Assembly (NCBI GenBank): GCA_009782475.1
Contig: WRIZ01000004.1
Span: 67,989-110,337 of the forward strand
Length of the DNA stretch: 42,349 bases
Source of the DNA: Oscillospiraceae bacterium
GTDB lineage: Bacteria; Bacillota; Clostridia; Oscillospirales; UBA929
Direction: 5' to 3'
The notes under the pieces are model-generated. The model was not told where the DNA came from. It saw only the letters and a list, made by a program, of their open reading frames with translations, and did not search any database. Below, in pieces: positions 24,998 through 31,590 of this stretch; within the stretch, counting starts at the first letter, position 1, and each line of letters starts with the position of its first letter. The position numbers and the translations under genes were made by a program.

Positions 24998-25768
24998 AAT
25001 GAGAGCCGTATAGCGCGGGCGTTTAAGGATAAAAAGGCGTTTATACCGTTTATCACAGGCGGCGACCCTGATTTAGAAACGACGGAGAAGGTGTTATATG
25101 CGCTGGCCGAAGCGGGAGCGGATATGATCGAAATCGGCATCCCCTTTTCCGACCCGGTTGCCGAAGGCCCGGTCATCGAAGCGGCCGACGAACGAGCCCT
25201 GAAAGCCGGATGCACGGTGGATAAACTCTTTGACTTGGTGATACGGGTCAGGGCAAATATGCAAATTCCCCTCTGCTTCATGTCATATTACAATCCCATA
25301 TTTGCCTACGGTGTCGATAGATTCACCGGGAAGTGCAAAACCTGCGGGATCAACGGCCTGATCGTCCCCGACCTGCCGTTTGAGGAGAGGGATGAACTGT
25401 TGAACCCCTGCCGGGCGAACGGCTTAGAACTGATCTCCCTGATCGCGCCGACCTCGGAAGAACGGATCGCAACCATAGCAAAGAGTTCCAGCGGATTTCT
25501 CTATTGCGTATCATCGCTGGGCGTCACCGGGGAGCGGAGCGAATTGGGCGGCGGCGTCCGCCGCATGGTGGAACAGGCCAAAAAGGTGAGCGATATACCC
25601 TGCGCGGTAGGTTTCGGCATCTCCACACCCGAACAGGCGGGTGAAACAGCGGAGTTCGCCGACGGCGTCATCATCGGAAGCGCGTTTGTGCGCTTGATCG
25701 CGGAGCATGGGCGGGATTGCGCCGAACCGGTGCGGCAATTCGCGCAGGCAATCAGGAGGCAAGTATGA
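24971..25768 (+). CDS. trpA: Tryptophan synthase alpha chain
   Basis: A 265-residue TIM barrel that cleaves indole-3-glycerol phosphate. The catalytic Glu is E54 ([11 protein letters not shown]). At the place of the second acid, Asp60 of the Salmonella enzyme, the sequence reads PVAEGP, so the acid is Glu here; I recall the same change in other clostridial TrpA. FITGGDPD and GFGISTPEQ complete the phosphate site. The GTG start at 24971 is the only good in-frame start and has AAGGAG about 9 bp upstream. The first ten residues come from a heptamer repeat and should precede the usual N-terminus. The stop forms ATGA with trpD. Confidence 0.95.
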   Translation: MNSEQLTTNNESRIARAFKDKKAFIPFITGGDPDLETTEKVLYALAEAGADMIEIGIPFSDPVAEGPVIEAADERALKAGCTVDKLFDLVIRVRANMQIPLCFMSYYNPIFAYGVDRFTGKCKTCGINGLIVPDLPFEERDELLNPCRANGLELISLIAPTSEERIATIAKSSSGFLYCVSSLGVTGERSELGGGVRRMVEQAKKVSDIPCAVGFGISTPEQAGETAEFADGVIIGSAFVRLIAEHGRDCAEPVRQFAQAIRRQV

Positions 25769-26781
25769 TCAGAGAAGCCATTTTATCCTTATCAAAGAAG
25801 CAGGATTTGACCTACGAAACGGCGGAGGCCGTGATGCACGAGATCATGACCGGGGAAGCGACGCCCGTTCAGATGAGCGCGTACCTGACGGCGTTGAGCT
25901 TGAAAGGCGAGACAACCGATGAGATCACCGCTTCGGCTTCGGGAATGCGCGCCCATTGCGTCCGCCTCCTCCACAACGCCGACGCCCTTGAAATCGTCGG
26001 CACCGGCGGGGATCACGCCAATACCTTCAATATATCCACCGTTGCGGCCATCCTCGCCGCGGCGGCCGGCATCCCCGTGGCCAAGCACGGTAACCGGAGC
26101 GCGTCCAGCAAATGCGGTTCGGCCGACGTCTTGGAGGCGTTGGGCGTTAACATCAACATCCCGCCGGAAAAAAGCGCGGAATTGCTTCATACCATCGGGA
26201 TTTGCTTCTTATTCGCCCAAAACTATCATATCGCCATGCAATATGTCGCGCCCATCCGGCGGGAGCTTGCCATCCGAACGGTGTTTAACATTTTAGGACC
26301 GCTGACAAACCCCGCGGGAGCCAAAATGGAGCTGATGGGGGTGTATGACCGCGAGCTGGTGGAGCCGCTGGCGCAAGTATTGAGCAATTTGGGCGTGCAA
26401 AACGCGATGGTCGTTCACGGCGAAGACGGGCTGGATGAAATCTCCCTTTGCGCCCCCACCTTTGTGTGCGAGGTCAAAGACGGATGGGTTCGTTCTTATA
26501 CGATTACGCCGGAGCGGTTCGGGTTCAAACGCTGCGGCAACGAGGAACTGCAAGGCGGGACGCCGCTTGAAAACGCGGAGATCATCAAAAAGCTGCTAAA
26601 CGGCGAAAAGAGCGCGAAAAGAGACGCCGCTGTGCTCAACGCGGCGGCGGCCATGTTTATCACAGGAAAATATAGTTCGATTGAAGAAGCCGTCAAGGTT
26701 GTCGAAGAGATCATCGACAGCGGCAAGGCCATGCGTAAATTGGAGGAATTTATCCGCCATTCAAACGAGGAGCCGTCATGA
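25765..26781 (+). CDS. trpD: Anthranilate phosphoribosyltransferase
   Basis: A 338-residue enzyme that joins anthranilate to PRPP. The PRPP motif GTGGDHANTFNIST and KHGNRSASSKCGSADVLEALG are intact, as is the family-typical RRELAIRTVFNILGPLTNPA. It is the stand-alone form, without a fused TrpG amidotransferase domain, so trpG must lie elsewhere. ATG 25765-25767 overlaps the trpA stop and has AGGAGG 5 bp upstream; the earlier in-frame starts lie inside trpA and lack a site. The stop forms ATGA with trpC. Confidence 0.96.
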   Translation: MIREAILSLSKKQDLTYETAEAVMHEIMTGEATPVQMSAYLTALSLKGETTDEITASASGMRAHCVRLLHNADALEIVGTGGDHANTFNISTVAAILAAAAGIPVAKHGNRSASSKCGSADVLEALGVNINIPPEKSAELLHTIGICFLFAQNYHIAMQYVAPIRRELAIRTVFNILGPLTNPAGAKMELMGVYDRELVEPLAQVLSNLGVQNAMVVHGEDGLDEISLCAPTFVCEVKDGWVRSYTITPERFGFKRCGNEELQGGTPLENAEIIKKLLNGEKSAKRDAAVLNAAAAMFITGKYSSIEEAVKVVEEIIDSGKAMRKLEEFIRHSNEEPS

Positions 26782-27608
26782 GCATACTGGATCAAATCGT
26801 CGCGTCCACAAGGAAGCGGGTCGCGCGGGATAAAGACAAAGGCGGCGTTTTTACGCCCCCACCCAACGCGGCCCCTTTCCGGTTTGAAAAAGCCCTGCGG
26901 CAACCGGGGTTTCATTTTATTTGCGAAGTCAAAAAAGCGTCGCCCTCCAAAGGCGTCATCGCCGAGGATTTTCCGTATCTCGACATAGCGCGGGACTATG
27001 AGGAAGCCGGAGCCGCCGCCATTTCTGTTTTGACCGAGCCGGACTATTTTCAAGGAAGCGACCGTTATCTCTCCGAAATCCGTGAGGTTGTCGGGCTTCC
27101 TCTGTTGCGGAAGGAGTTTATCATCGACCCGTTTCAAATTGCGCAGTCGGCTTCCCTTGGAGCCGACGCCATCCTCTTGATCTGCGCCGTCCTGACGCAG
27201 CAACAGCTTGCAGACTATATCAAGGAAGCGGACAAATTCGGTTTATCCTGCCTAGTCGAAGCCCATGATGAGAAGGAAGTGCAGCAGGCGTTGACCGCCG
27301 GGGCGCGGGTGGTCGGGGTCAATAACCGTGACTTGAAAACATTTTCGGTTGATATGAACAACAGCGTCCGCTTGCGCAAGCTGGTGCCCGACGATGTTGT
27401 TTTCGTCTCCGAGAGCGGCATCCATACAGCCGGGGATGTGGCGCTGCTGAGGCAAAACGGCGTCAACGCCGCCTTGATCGGTGAAACGCTGATGCGCGCG
27501 CCGGATAAAAAAGCCGCACTAAACGAATTATGCGGACTCCCTCAGTCACTTACGCCTAGCGTACGCTTGGCGTGTGACAGCTCCCTCGGAGAGGGAGCCA
27601 ATGTATGA
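26778..27608 (+). CDS. trpC: Indole-3-glycerol-phosphate synthase
   Basis: A 276-residue TIM barrel that closes the indole ring. Catalytic regions are visible: CEVKKASPSKG (Lys), LRKEFIIDPFQ, EAHDEKE, GVNNRDLKTF and SESGIHTAGD. The family usually ends soon after the helix corresponding to KAALNELCG. Here about 20 extra residues follow, encoded entirely by a palindromic repeat element (27537-27600) that has been read through. The ATGA overlap with trpF is kept. The extra tail lies outside the active-site end and is probably tolerated. Confidence 0.95.
   Translation: MSILDQIVASTRKRVARDKDKGGVFTPPPNAAPFRFEKALRQPGFHFICEVKKASPSKGVIAEDFPYLDIARDYEEAGAAAISVLTEPDYFQGSDRYLSEIREVVGLPLLRKEFIIDPFQIAQSASLGADAILLICAVLTQQQLADYIKEADKFGLSCLVEAHDEKEVQQALTAGARVVGVNNRDLKTFSVDMNNSVRLRKLVPDDVVFVSESGIHTAGDVALLRQNGVNAALIGETLMRAPDKKAALNELCGLPQSLTPSVRLACDSSLGEGANV
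27537..27600 (+). repeat. Palindromic repeat element at the trpC/trpF junction
   Basis: Structure: CTCCCTCA, then a long variable hairpin (GTCAC 27545-27549 with GTGAC 27574-27578; ACGCC with GGCGT; self-complementary AGCGTACGCT at the tip), then the fixed hairpin CTCCCTC-GGA-GAGGGAG (27581-27597). It encodes the C-terminal tail of TrpC, and its GAGGGAG (27591-27597) stands 7 bp before the trpF ATG, so the element supplies the trpF ribosome site. Confidence 0.85.
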
Positions 27609-28237
27609 CGAAAGTGAAAATTTGCGGGTTGAGCCGCGTGGAAGATATAATCGCCGTCAACAGCGCGAAGCCGGATTTCATCGGGTTTGTGTTCGCCCCC
27701 AGCCGCCGCCGGGTTGAACTAAAAACGGCGGCCATGCTGAAAGAGCGGCTTGACGCCCAAATCAAAGCCGTGGGCGTTTTTGTTAATGAAAAAGAAGAAA
27801 TCATCGCCGATCTGTGCAGAAATGGGATCATCGATATGATCCAACTCCACGGCGACGAGGATGCCGAAACGGTCATGCGTTTGAAAGAACTATGCGGCTG
27901 CCCTGTCATCAAAGCCATCGGGGTCGGTTCCGAACTGCCTGCTCTGCCGGACGTGCCGGATTATCTGCTGTTCGATACGTTATCGGAACAACGGGGCGGC
28001 ACGGGAAAAACGTTTGATTGGAGCGTGTTGAACAGGGATAGCGGCTTGCCGTACTTCTTAGCGGGCGGCCTTACCCTTGCCAATGTTACCGAAGCGATAA
28101 CTCTTTTATCCCCGTATTGTGTGGATGTGAGCGGCGGTGTTGAAACGGATGGGCTTAAAGACTCGGAAAAAATAGAAGAATTTGTAATTCTAGTTAAAAA
28201 TCACCCTTATGAAGCTTCGGTGCATTCCCGCTCTTGA
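27605..28237 (+). CDS. trpF: Phosphoribosylanthranilate isomerase
   Basis: A 210-residue TIM barrel that performs the Amadori rearrangement before TrpC. The catalytic Cys is C7 (KICGLSR), and the general-acid Asp is in LLFDTLSEQRGGTGKTFDW. The phosphate-binding C-terminal motif is DVSGGVETDGLKD. A short tail (YEASVHSRS) goes beyond the usual end. The start overlaps the trpC stop and uses a repeat-derived ribosome site. The TGA stop (28235-28237) lies within the -35 box of the tRNA-Gln promoter. Last gene of the trp operon. Confidence 0.95.
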   Translation: MTKVKICGLSRVEDIIAVNSAKPDFIGFVFAPSRRRVELKTAAMLKERLDAQIKAVGVFVNEKEEIIADLCRNGIIDMIQLHGDEDAETVMRLKELCGCPVIKAIGVGSELPALPDVPDYLLFDTLSEQRGGTGKTFDWSVLNRDSGLPYFLAGGLTLANVTEAITLLSPYCVDVSGGVETDGLKDSEKIEEFVILVKNHPYEASVHSRS

Positions 28238-28262
28238 CACGCCGTAAAGCATGTGCTACACT
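28234..28262 (+). promoter_or_regulatory. Promoter of the tRNA-Gln gene, overlapping the trpF stop
   Basis: Consensus TTGACA (28234-28239), 17 bp, TACACT (28257-28262). The -35 box contains the trpF stop codon. The distance to the mature tRNA 5' end is about 28 bases. Confidence 0.75.
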
Positions 28263-28296
28263 ATCGAAGCAGTCGTTGCTGTACAGTATGTGATAA

Positions 28297-28373
28297 TGGG
28301 CCGTAGCCAAGCCGGTAAGGCACCAGACTTTGACTCTGGCATTCCGCAGGTTCGAGTCCTGCCGGCCCAGCCA
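28297..28373 (+). tRNA. tRNA-Gln (anticodon TTG)
   Basis: A complete cloverleaf. The acceptor stem is TGGGCCG with CGGCCCA, and the anticodon stem CCAGA/TCTGG holds the loop CTTTGAC (anticodon TTG, reading CAA). The T arm is GCAGG-TTCGAGT-CCTGC with the TTCGA signature, the discriminator is G, and the CCA end is encoded (28371-28373). The 5' U is usual for glutamine tRNAs. The gene carries the probable integration site of the element to its right. Confidence 0.96.
28340..28373 (+). other. Probable attachment site at the 3' end of the tRNA-Gln gene
   Basis: A tyrosine integrase gene starts its cluster within 90 bp of this tRNA 3' end and reads towards it, the usual layout for an element integrated in a tRNA gene. 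I found no second copy of the tRNA 3' sequence in the window, so the core boundaries and the far end are inferred, not seen. Confidence 0.4.
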
Positions 28374-28382
28374 AAAACCGCG

Positions 28383-28420
28383 CCGTGAATCGCTTGTACT
28401 GCAGGTGGTTCACGGTTTTT
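28383..28420 (+). terminator. Hairpin with T-run after the tRNA-Gln gene
   Basis: CCGTGAA (28383-28389) pairs with TTCACGG (28409-28415), followed directly by TTTTT. It would end tRNA transcription and, read the other way (an A-run becomes a T-run at 28373-28378), could also stop the integrase transcript. Confidence 0.6.
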
Positions 28421-28459
28421 GCTTGTCACGATAAACTGTTTTTGTCCCTTATTTGTCCC

Positions 28460-29617
28460 TTACGCACCAATATTGATTTTCAACGCATTGCTCACCGCTT
28501 CACACGCCCGGGCTTGTGCCGTCTGGAACTGGTGTGCGTAGATGTTCATCGTCGTTGTCGCGCTTGAATGTCCGAGTGCCGCCTGTACCGTTTTCACGTC
28601 AAGACCCGCATTGATCAGCATGGAAGCGTTGAGATGCCGGAAGCTGTGAAGCGTGACCACCCGCAAGCCGTGTTTTGCACAGAACCTTTTGAAATAATCC
28701 TCCGGTGCGCTAGTGTGCATATACGAGCCGTTCCATGATGTAAACAGTCTGTCGGTTTCGTGCCACTTATCTCCCAGCGTGGCGGCATATACGCGTTGAT
28801 GGGCGCGGTAGCGGGTGAGTAAAGCGAGGACATCAAGGGGGAGTTTCAATGTGCGTAAGCTCGTTTTTGACTTCGGTGTGTCCGTGTAATGTCCCATCAA
28901 TTTTGACTGATACGCGGCTCTCCTGACCGATACGATACCACTGCTGAAATCACAGTCTTTCCATTCAAGCCCCAGCAATTCCCCGCGACGTAGCCCCAGA
29001 TACGCTAAAAGTGTCATAGCAACGACGTATTGCAGATTTTCAGCGGGTTCTTCTTGAAGCAGGGTAAAAAGCTGTTGTACCTCGGGAAGTGTCAGCATTT
29101 CACGCTCTTTGCTATCGTTGCGGGGGAAGTCTACACCAGTACAGGGGTTTTTGGAAACAAGCTGAACCTTGACAGCGTAGCGGTATACCGTTGAGATTAA
29201 AGACACATAATGCTTGATCGTCTTGGTGGACTGTTTCTCACTATGCAGCTTCGACACAAGCCGTTGAATGTCGCGGGTAGCGATTTTATCAATGCGCAGA
29301 TGTCCGATTTCCTTGCGGATACGCACTTCAAGCCAACGGTATGTGCGCATGGTACTGGCTTTTATCTTGATTTTTGCGTACTCGTCAAACCACTGTGTAA
29401 AGAAGGTGTCGAACTTCACCGCGCTTGACGTCGCGCCGCCCTTACACTCCTCCTCAAACAGAATCGCTTGCCGGAGGGCTTCTTTCTCCGCCTGTTTATC
29501 GCTCATTCCTTGCGGGATACGCCACGTCTTGGTGGAATCCACTTGCTTCCCCTCAACTGTATAACCGTTGGAAACTCGCAGTAGGTAGCTGTTTCCGCGC
29601 TTTTTAATACTTGCCAT
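28460..29617 (-). CDS. int: Tyrosine-type site-specific integrase
   Basis: A 385-residue phage/ICE integrase. It has an AP2-like arm-binding N-terminus (MASIKKRGNSYLLRVS), a SAM-like core-binding domain at about 65-165 and a catalytic domain at 175-375. Catalytic residues are R210 (LGLRRGELLG), a Lys in the PKSKTS beta-hairpin (K249/K251), H324 and R327 (LHSFRHLN), H350 (LGHSS) and nucleophile Y360 (MNIYAHQ). All are intact, so the enzyme looks functional. It should integrate and excise the element at the adjacent tRNA-Gln gene. It follows the excisionase gene by 53 bp in the same direction. Confidence 0.95.
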   Translation of the reverse strand: MASIKKRGNSYLLRVSNGYTVEGKQVDSTKTWRIPQGMSDKQAEKEALRQAILFEEECKGGATSSAVKFDTFFTQWFDEYAKIKIKASTMRTYRWLEVRIRKEIGHLRIDKIATRDIQRLVSKLHSEKQSTKTIKHYVSLISTVYRYAVKVQLVSKNPCTGVDFPRNDSKEREMLTLPEVQQLFTLLQEEPAENLQYVVAMTLLAYLGLRRGELLGLEWKDCDFSSGIVSVRRAAYQSKLMGHYTDTPKSKTSLRTLKLPLDVLALLTRYRAHQRVYAATLGDKWHETDRLFTSWNGSYMHTSAPEDYFKRFCAKHGLRVVTLHSFRHLNASMLINAGLDVKTVQAALGHSSATTTMNIYAHQFQTAQARACEAVSNALKINIGA

Positions 29618-29670
29618 GATGCCGCTCTCCTTTCAATAACGGCTTGGGTATCCTGTATTGACATACTACC

Positions 29671-29853
29671 TCAAACCGCGCCTGACTGCAAGTAGGTTTC
29701 CAGTATTTTCTCATTGATCAGGTACTTTTTACCCGCTTTAATGCTGGGGATTGCCTTTGTCAAGACGAGCTGCCGGATGAAATGCTTGGGTAACCCGAAA
29801 TACTCGGCGGCTTCGCTAATTGTAAACATACGGAACGCTGCACATATATTCAT
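29671..29853 (-). CDS. xis: Excisionase-like small HTH protein
   Basis: A 60-residue protein of the MerR-like excisionase type (helix-turn-helix family 17): FTISEAAEYFGLPKHFIRQLV, then a wing with GKKYLINEKILETYL. Such proteins bind near att sites and direct integrases towards excision. The ATG shares one base with the TGA of the helicase remnant, and GAGGTG is 7 bp upstream. An ATG eight codons further in is an alternative start. It is next to int in the same orientation. Confidence 0.82.
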   Translation of the reverse strand: MNICAAFRMFTISEAAEYFGLPKHFIRQLVLTKAIPSIKAGKKYLINEKILETYLQSGAV

Positions 29854-30577
29854 CAGAACACACCTCTTTCTTGCCGCACATCCACCAGCCGGATGCCAAG
29901 CCGATCCAATCCCAGCGATCTCTTGATGCGTATAAAGTCCCCATCATCCGATAAAGACCCGGATGTAATCAACGTGGGGATACCTTTGCTCCATATGTCA
30001 TCGTAAAGCTGTTTATCAAGGCCGCACGGTGCGGAGATAAGCTGATACTCTTCAGCATCTTTCTCCAGTCGGCATAGATTGCCTTTGTGTGTCATCAGGA
30101 GAGCAGACCTGTTCCGTATTTGCCGCAATTCCTGCAATATAGCGGATTTCTGCTCCGCGTTATATCCGGTAAACGGATCAAATACCAACGTATCAATCAG
30201 CCGGTTCACGGTCTTGTGGATTCCATTGATATACCATGCCGCGGATGCGTCCATACAGACAGCGTTACGCTCTGTTGTTTTCATCTTGCTATTCTTAGCG
30301 CAGATGAACCGGAGACGGCTAAACAAGTATCTGCTTTTATCCGCAAGACTTTTCATACCGCGGCGGATCGTCTCCTCTGCACCTTTATCCTCGAACTTCA
30401 ATCCCTTCATCATCTCTTGCAATTTCGATACGGATAGACCGGACAGCCTGGTTCCATACAGAAACTGCGCCGCAGAAAGGAAAGCATGGCCTTCGTCTAT
30501 GATCAGCATTTGATAGTTCGGAAGGATGGGGTATTGCCCTGTACTGCGCCGTAAAGCATACGTTAACTGGTGTTTTT
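29853..30577 (-). pseudogene. DinG/Rad3-like DNA helicase, N-terminus missing
   Basis: Only the C-terminal 240 or so residues of a superfamily 2 helicase remain. The frame is open from 30577 without a start codon at its head and reads QLTYALRRSTG, then PILPNYQMLIIDEGHAF, in which IDEGH is the DEAH-box (motif II). Walker A and the first several hundred residues are gone. The apparent start (ATG 30507-30509) lies inside the domain, just before motif II, so it is not a natural N-terminus. Helicases of this type are common in integrative elements. The missing half ends at the same place where a toxin gene, facing away, also lost its 5' end. Confidence 0.75.
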
Positions 30578-30610
30578 ACTGTTGAAAATCATAATTACGG
30601 CATTGAGATC

Positions 30611-31147
30611 ATGCGCGATTGGGGGTGGCATGGGCAACTTTTTGCAGGATTTTCCAACACATCTAAATCGTTTTTGGACACGATTGCCCTTATCATCAGA
30701 GACCCCGGCGAGGCATTCTATACATTTATAGAAAATGACCCGATTACATGGTATTTGACAGACTATAGGGCTTGGTCATATAATCTCGCTTACAGTATAT
30801 GCACGGGTGACACGGATGAGATAGCGTATGCCGCCGGCGAAGTTTTAGCCTCTGGAGCAATCGCATTTGTGTTAAGCCAATTTGGGAAAGGATCAAAAGC
30901 GAAACCTGATAAAGCACCTAAATATCCTGGAAATAATCCAAATATATCTCCAGGAAAAGGCTGGGAATGGCGTGGTAGCGGAAACCCTAGCTCAGGAAAT
31001 GGCAGCTGGTATAATCCTAAAACTGGAGCCTCCTTACACCCCGATTTAAGTCATGCTCTTCCTATAGGGCCACATTATGACTATATTCCATATAAAGGCG
31101 GGCCTACGTACAGATTAATGCCTGATGGAAGTTTAATACCAAAGTAA
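30611..31147 (+). CDS. Polymorphic toxin tip (type 37-like), 5'-truncated
   Basis: 178 residues from the first ATG. The frame is open further left (reading GVFTVENHNYGIEI) and no good SD precedes the ATG, so this is the C-terminal piece of a larger secreted toxin. Residues 1-110 resemble a pre-toxin segment (SFLDTIALIIRDPGEAFYTFIEN). Residues about 118-178 (GWEWRGSGNPSSGNGSWYNP, HPDLSHALPIGPHYDY, YRLMPDGSLIPK) match what I know as the polymorphic toxin type 37 domain, thought to be a nuclease. An RHS or similar carrier is absent. The next gene probably encodes its immunity protein. Confidence 0.72.
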   Translation: MRDWGWHGQLFAGFSNTSKSFLDTIALIIRDPGEAFYTFIENDPITWYLTDYRAWSYNLAYSICTGDTDEIAYAAGEVLASGAIAFVLSQFGKGSKAKPDKAPKYPGNNPNISPGKGWEWRGSGNPSSGNGSWYNPKTGASLHPDLSHALPIGPHYDYIPYKGGPTYRLMPDGSLIPK

Positions 31148-31164
31148 TAGAAGGGAAACTAATA

Positions 31165-31437
31165 ATGGGCAATATAATTAATAACAATCATTCAAATGAT
31201 AGAAATGATTGGAGATTTAGAGGGCAAGATGAGTATTTAATGAATGTTAAATTGAAACATAGAAATTTTGATGTCTCTGTTGGAGATCATGACCACTGTG
31301 ATTTTTGTTGGGAAAAGTTTAGTAGGCTTGAGGGAGATTTACACAAGGGTTATTGCACACTAGATAAATACTATTGGATTTGTGATAATTGCTTTAACGA
31401 TTTTCATTGTATGTTCAACTGGATCGTTATTAAATAA
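31165..31437 (+). CDS. Cys-rich probable immunity protein
   Basis: A 90-residue cytoplasmic protein. Two CxxC pairs, in DHCDFCWEKF and YWICDNCFNDF, suggest a zinc knuckle. I recall similar small proteins ('DHDHCEFC...GYCT...WICEECFNDF') beside toxin genes in Clostridia. It lies 17 bp after the toxin tip with a GAAGGGAA ribosome site, the normal place for a cognate immunity gene. It is very AT-rich compared with the chromosome to the left. The immunity role is inference from position. Confidence 0.6.
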   Translation: MGNIINNNHSNDRNDWRFRGQDEYLMNVKLKHRNFDVSVGDHDHCDFCWEKFSRLEGDLHKGYCTLDKYYWICDNCFNDFHCMFNWIVIK

Positions 31438-31503
31438 CCCTGATAAAGCATTTCAATTTACTCCTAATACCTACCTTGCATAGCCCTTTACCCCTCCCCA
31501 TCA

Positions 31504-31588
31504 ATAGATAACGACCAACTCTATTTACATCACGTTAACAACTAGAAACAAAGTAAAAGTTCAACCTGTTAGGGTTGGTCGTATCTAT
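31504..31588 (+). repeat. Imperfect inverted repeat at the start of the truncated RHS frame
   Basis: ATAGATAACGACCAAC (31504-31519) and GTTGGTCGTATCTAT (31574-31588) are inverted copies except for one extra A. They enclose about 54 bp of AT-rich DNA. The RHS reading frame resumes two bases after the right arm. It may be the scar or end of a small mobile sequence, or a stem for the region between the immunity gene and the RHS fragment. The rest of the 153-bp gap holds nothing I recognise. Confidence 0.5.
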
Positions 31589-31590
31589 AA

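Noticed and set aside
13660-27600. CRISPR array
   Set aside because: The repeated palindromes are scattered kilobases apart inside genes, without regular spacers or cas genes. The heptamer arrays are too short.
31504-31588. Integron attC-like site
   Set aside because: The arms lack the RYYYAAC/GTTRRRY ends, and no integron integrase or cassette array is present.
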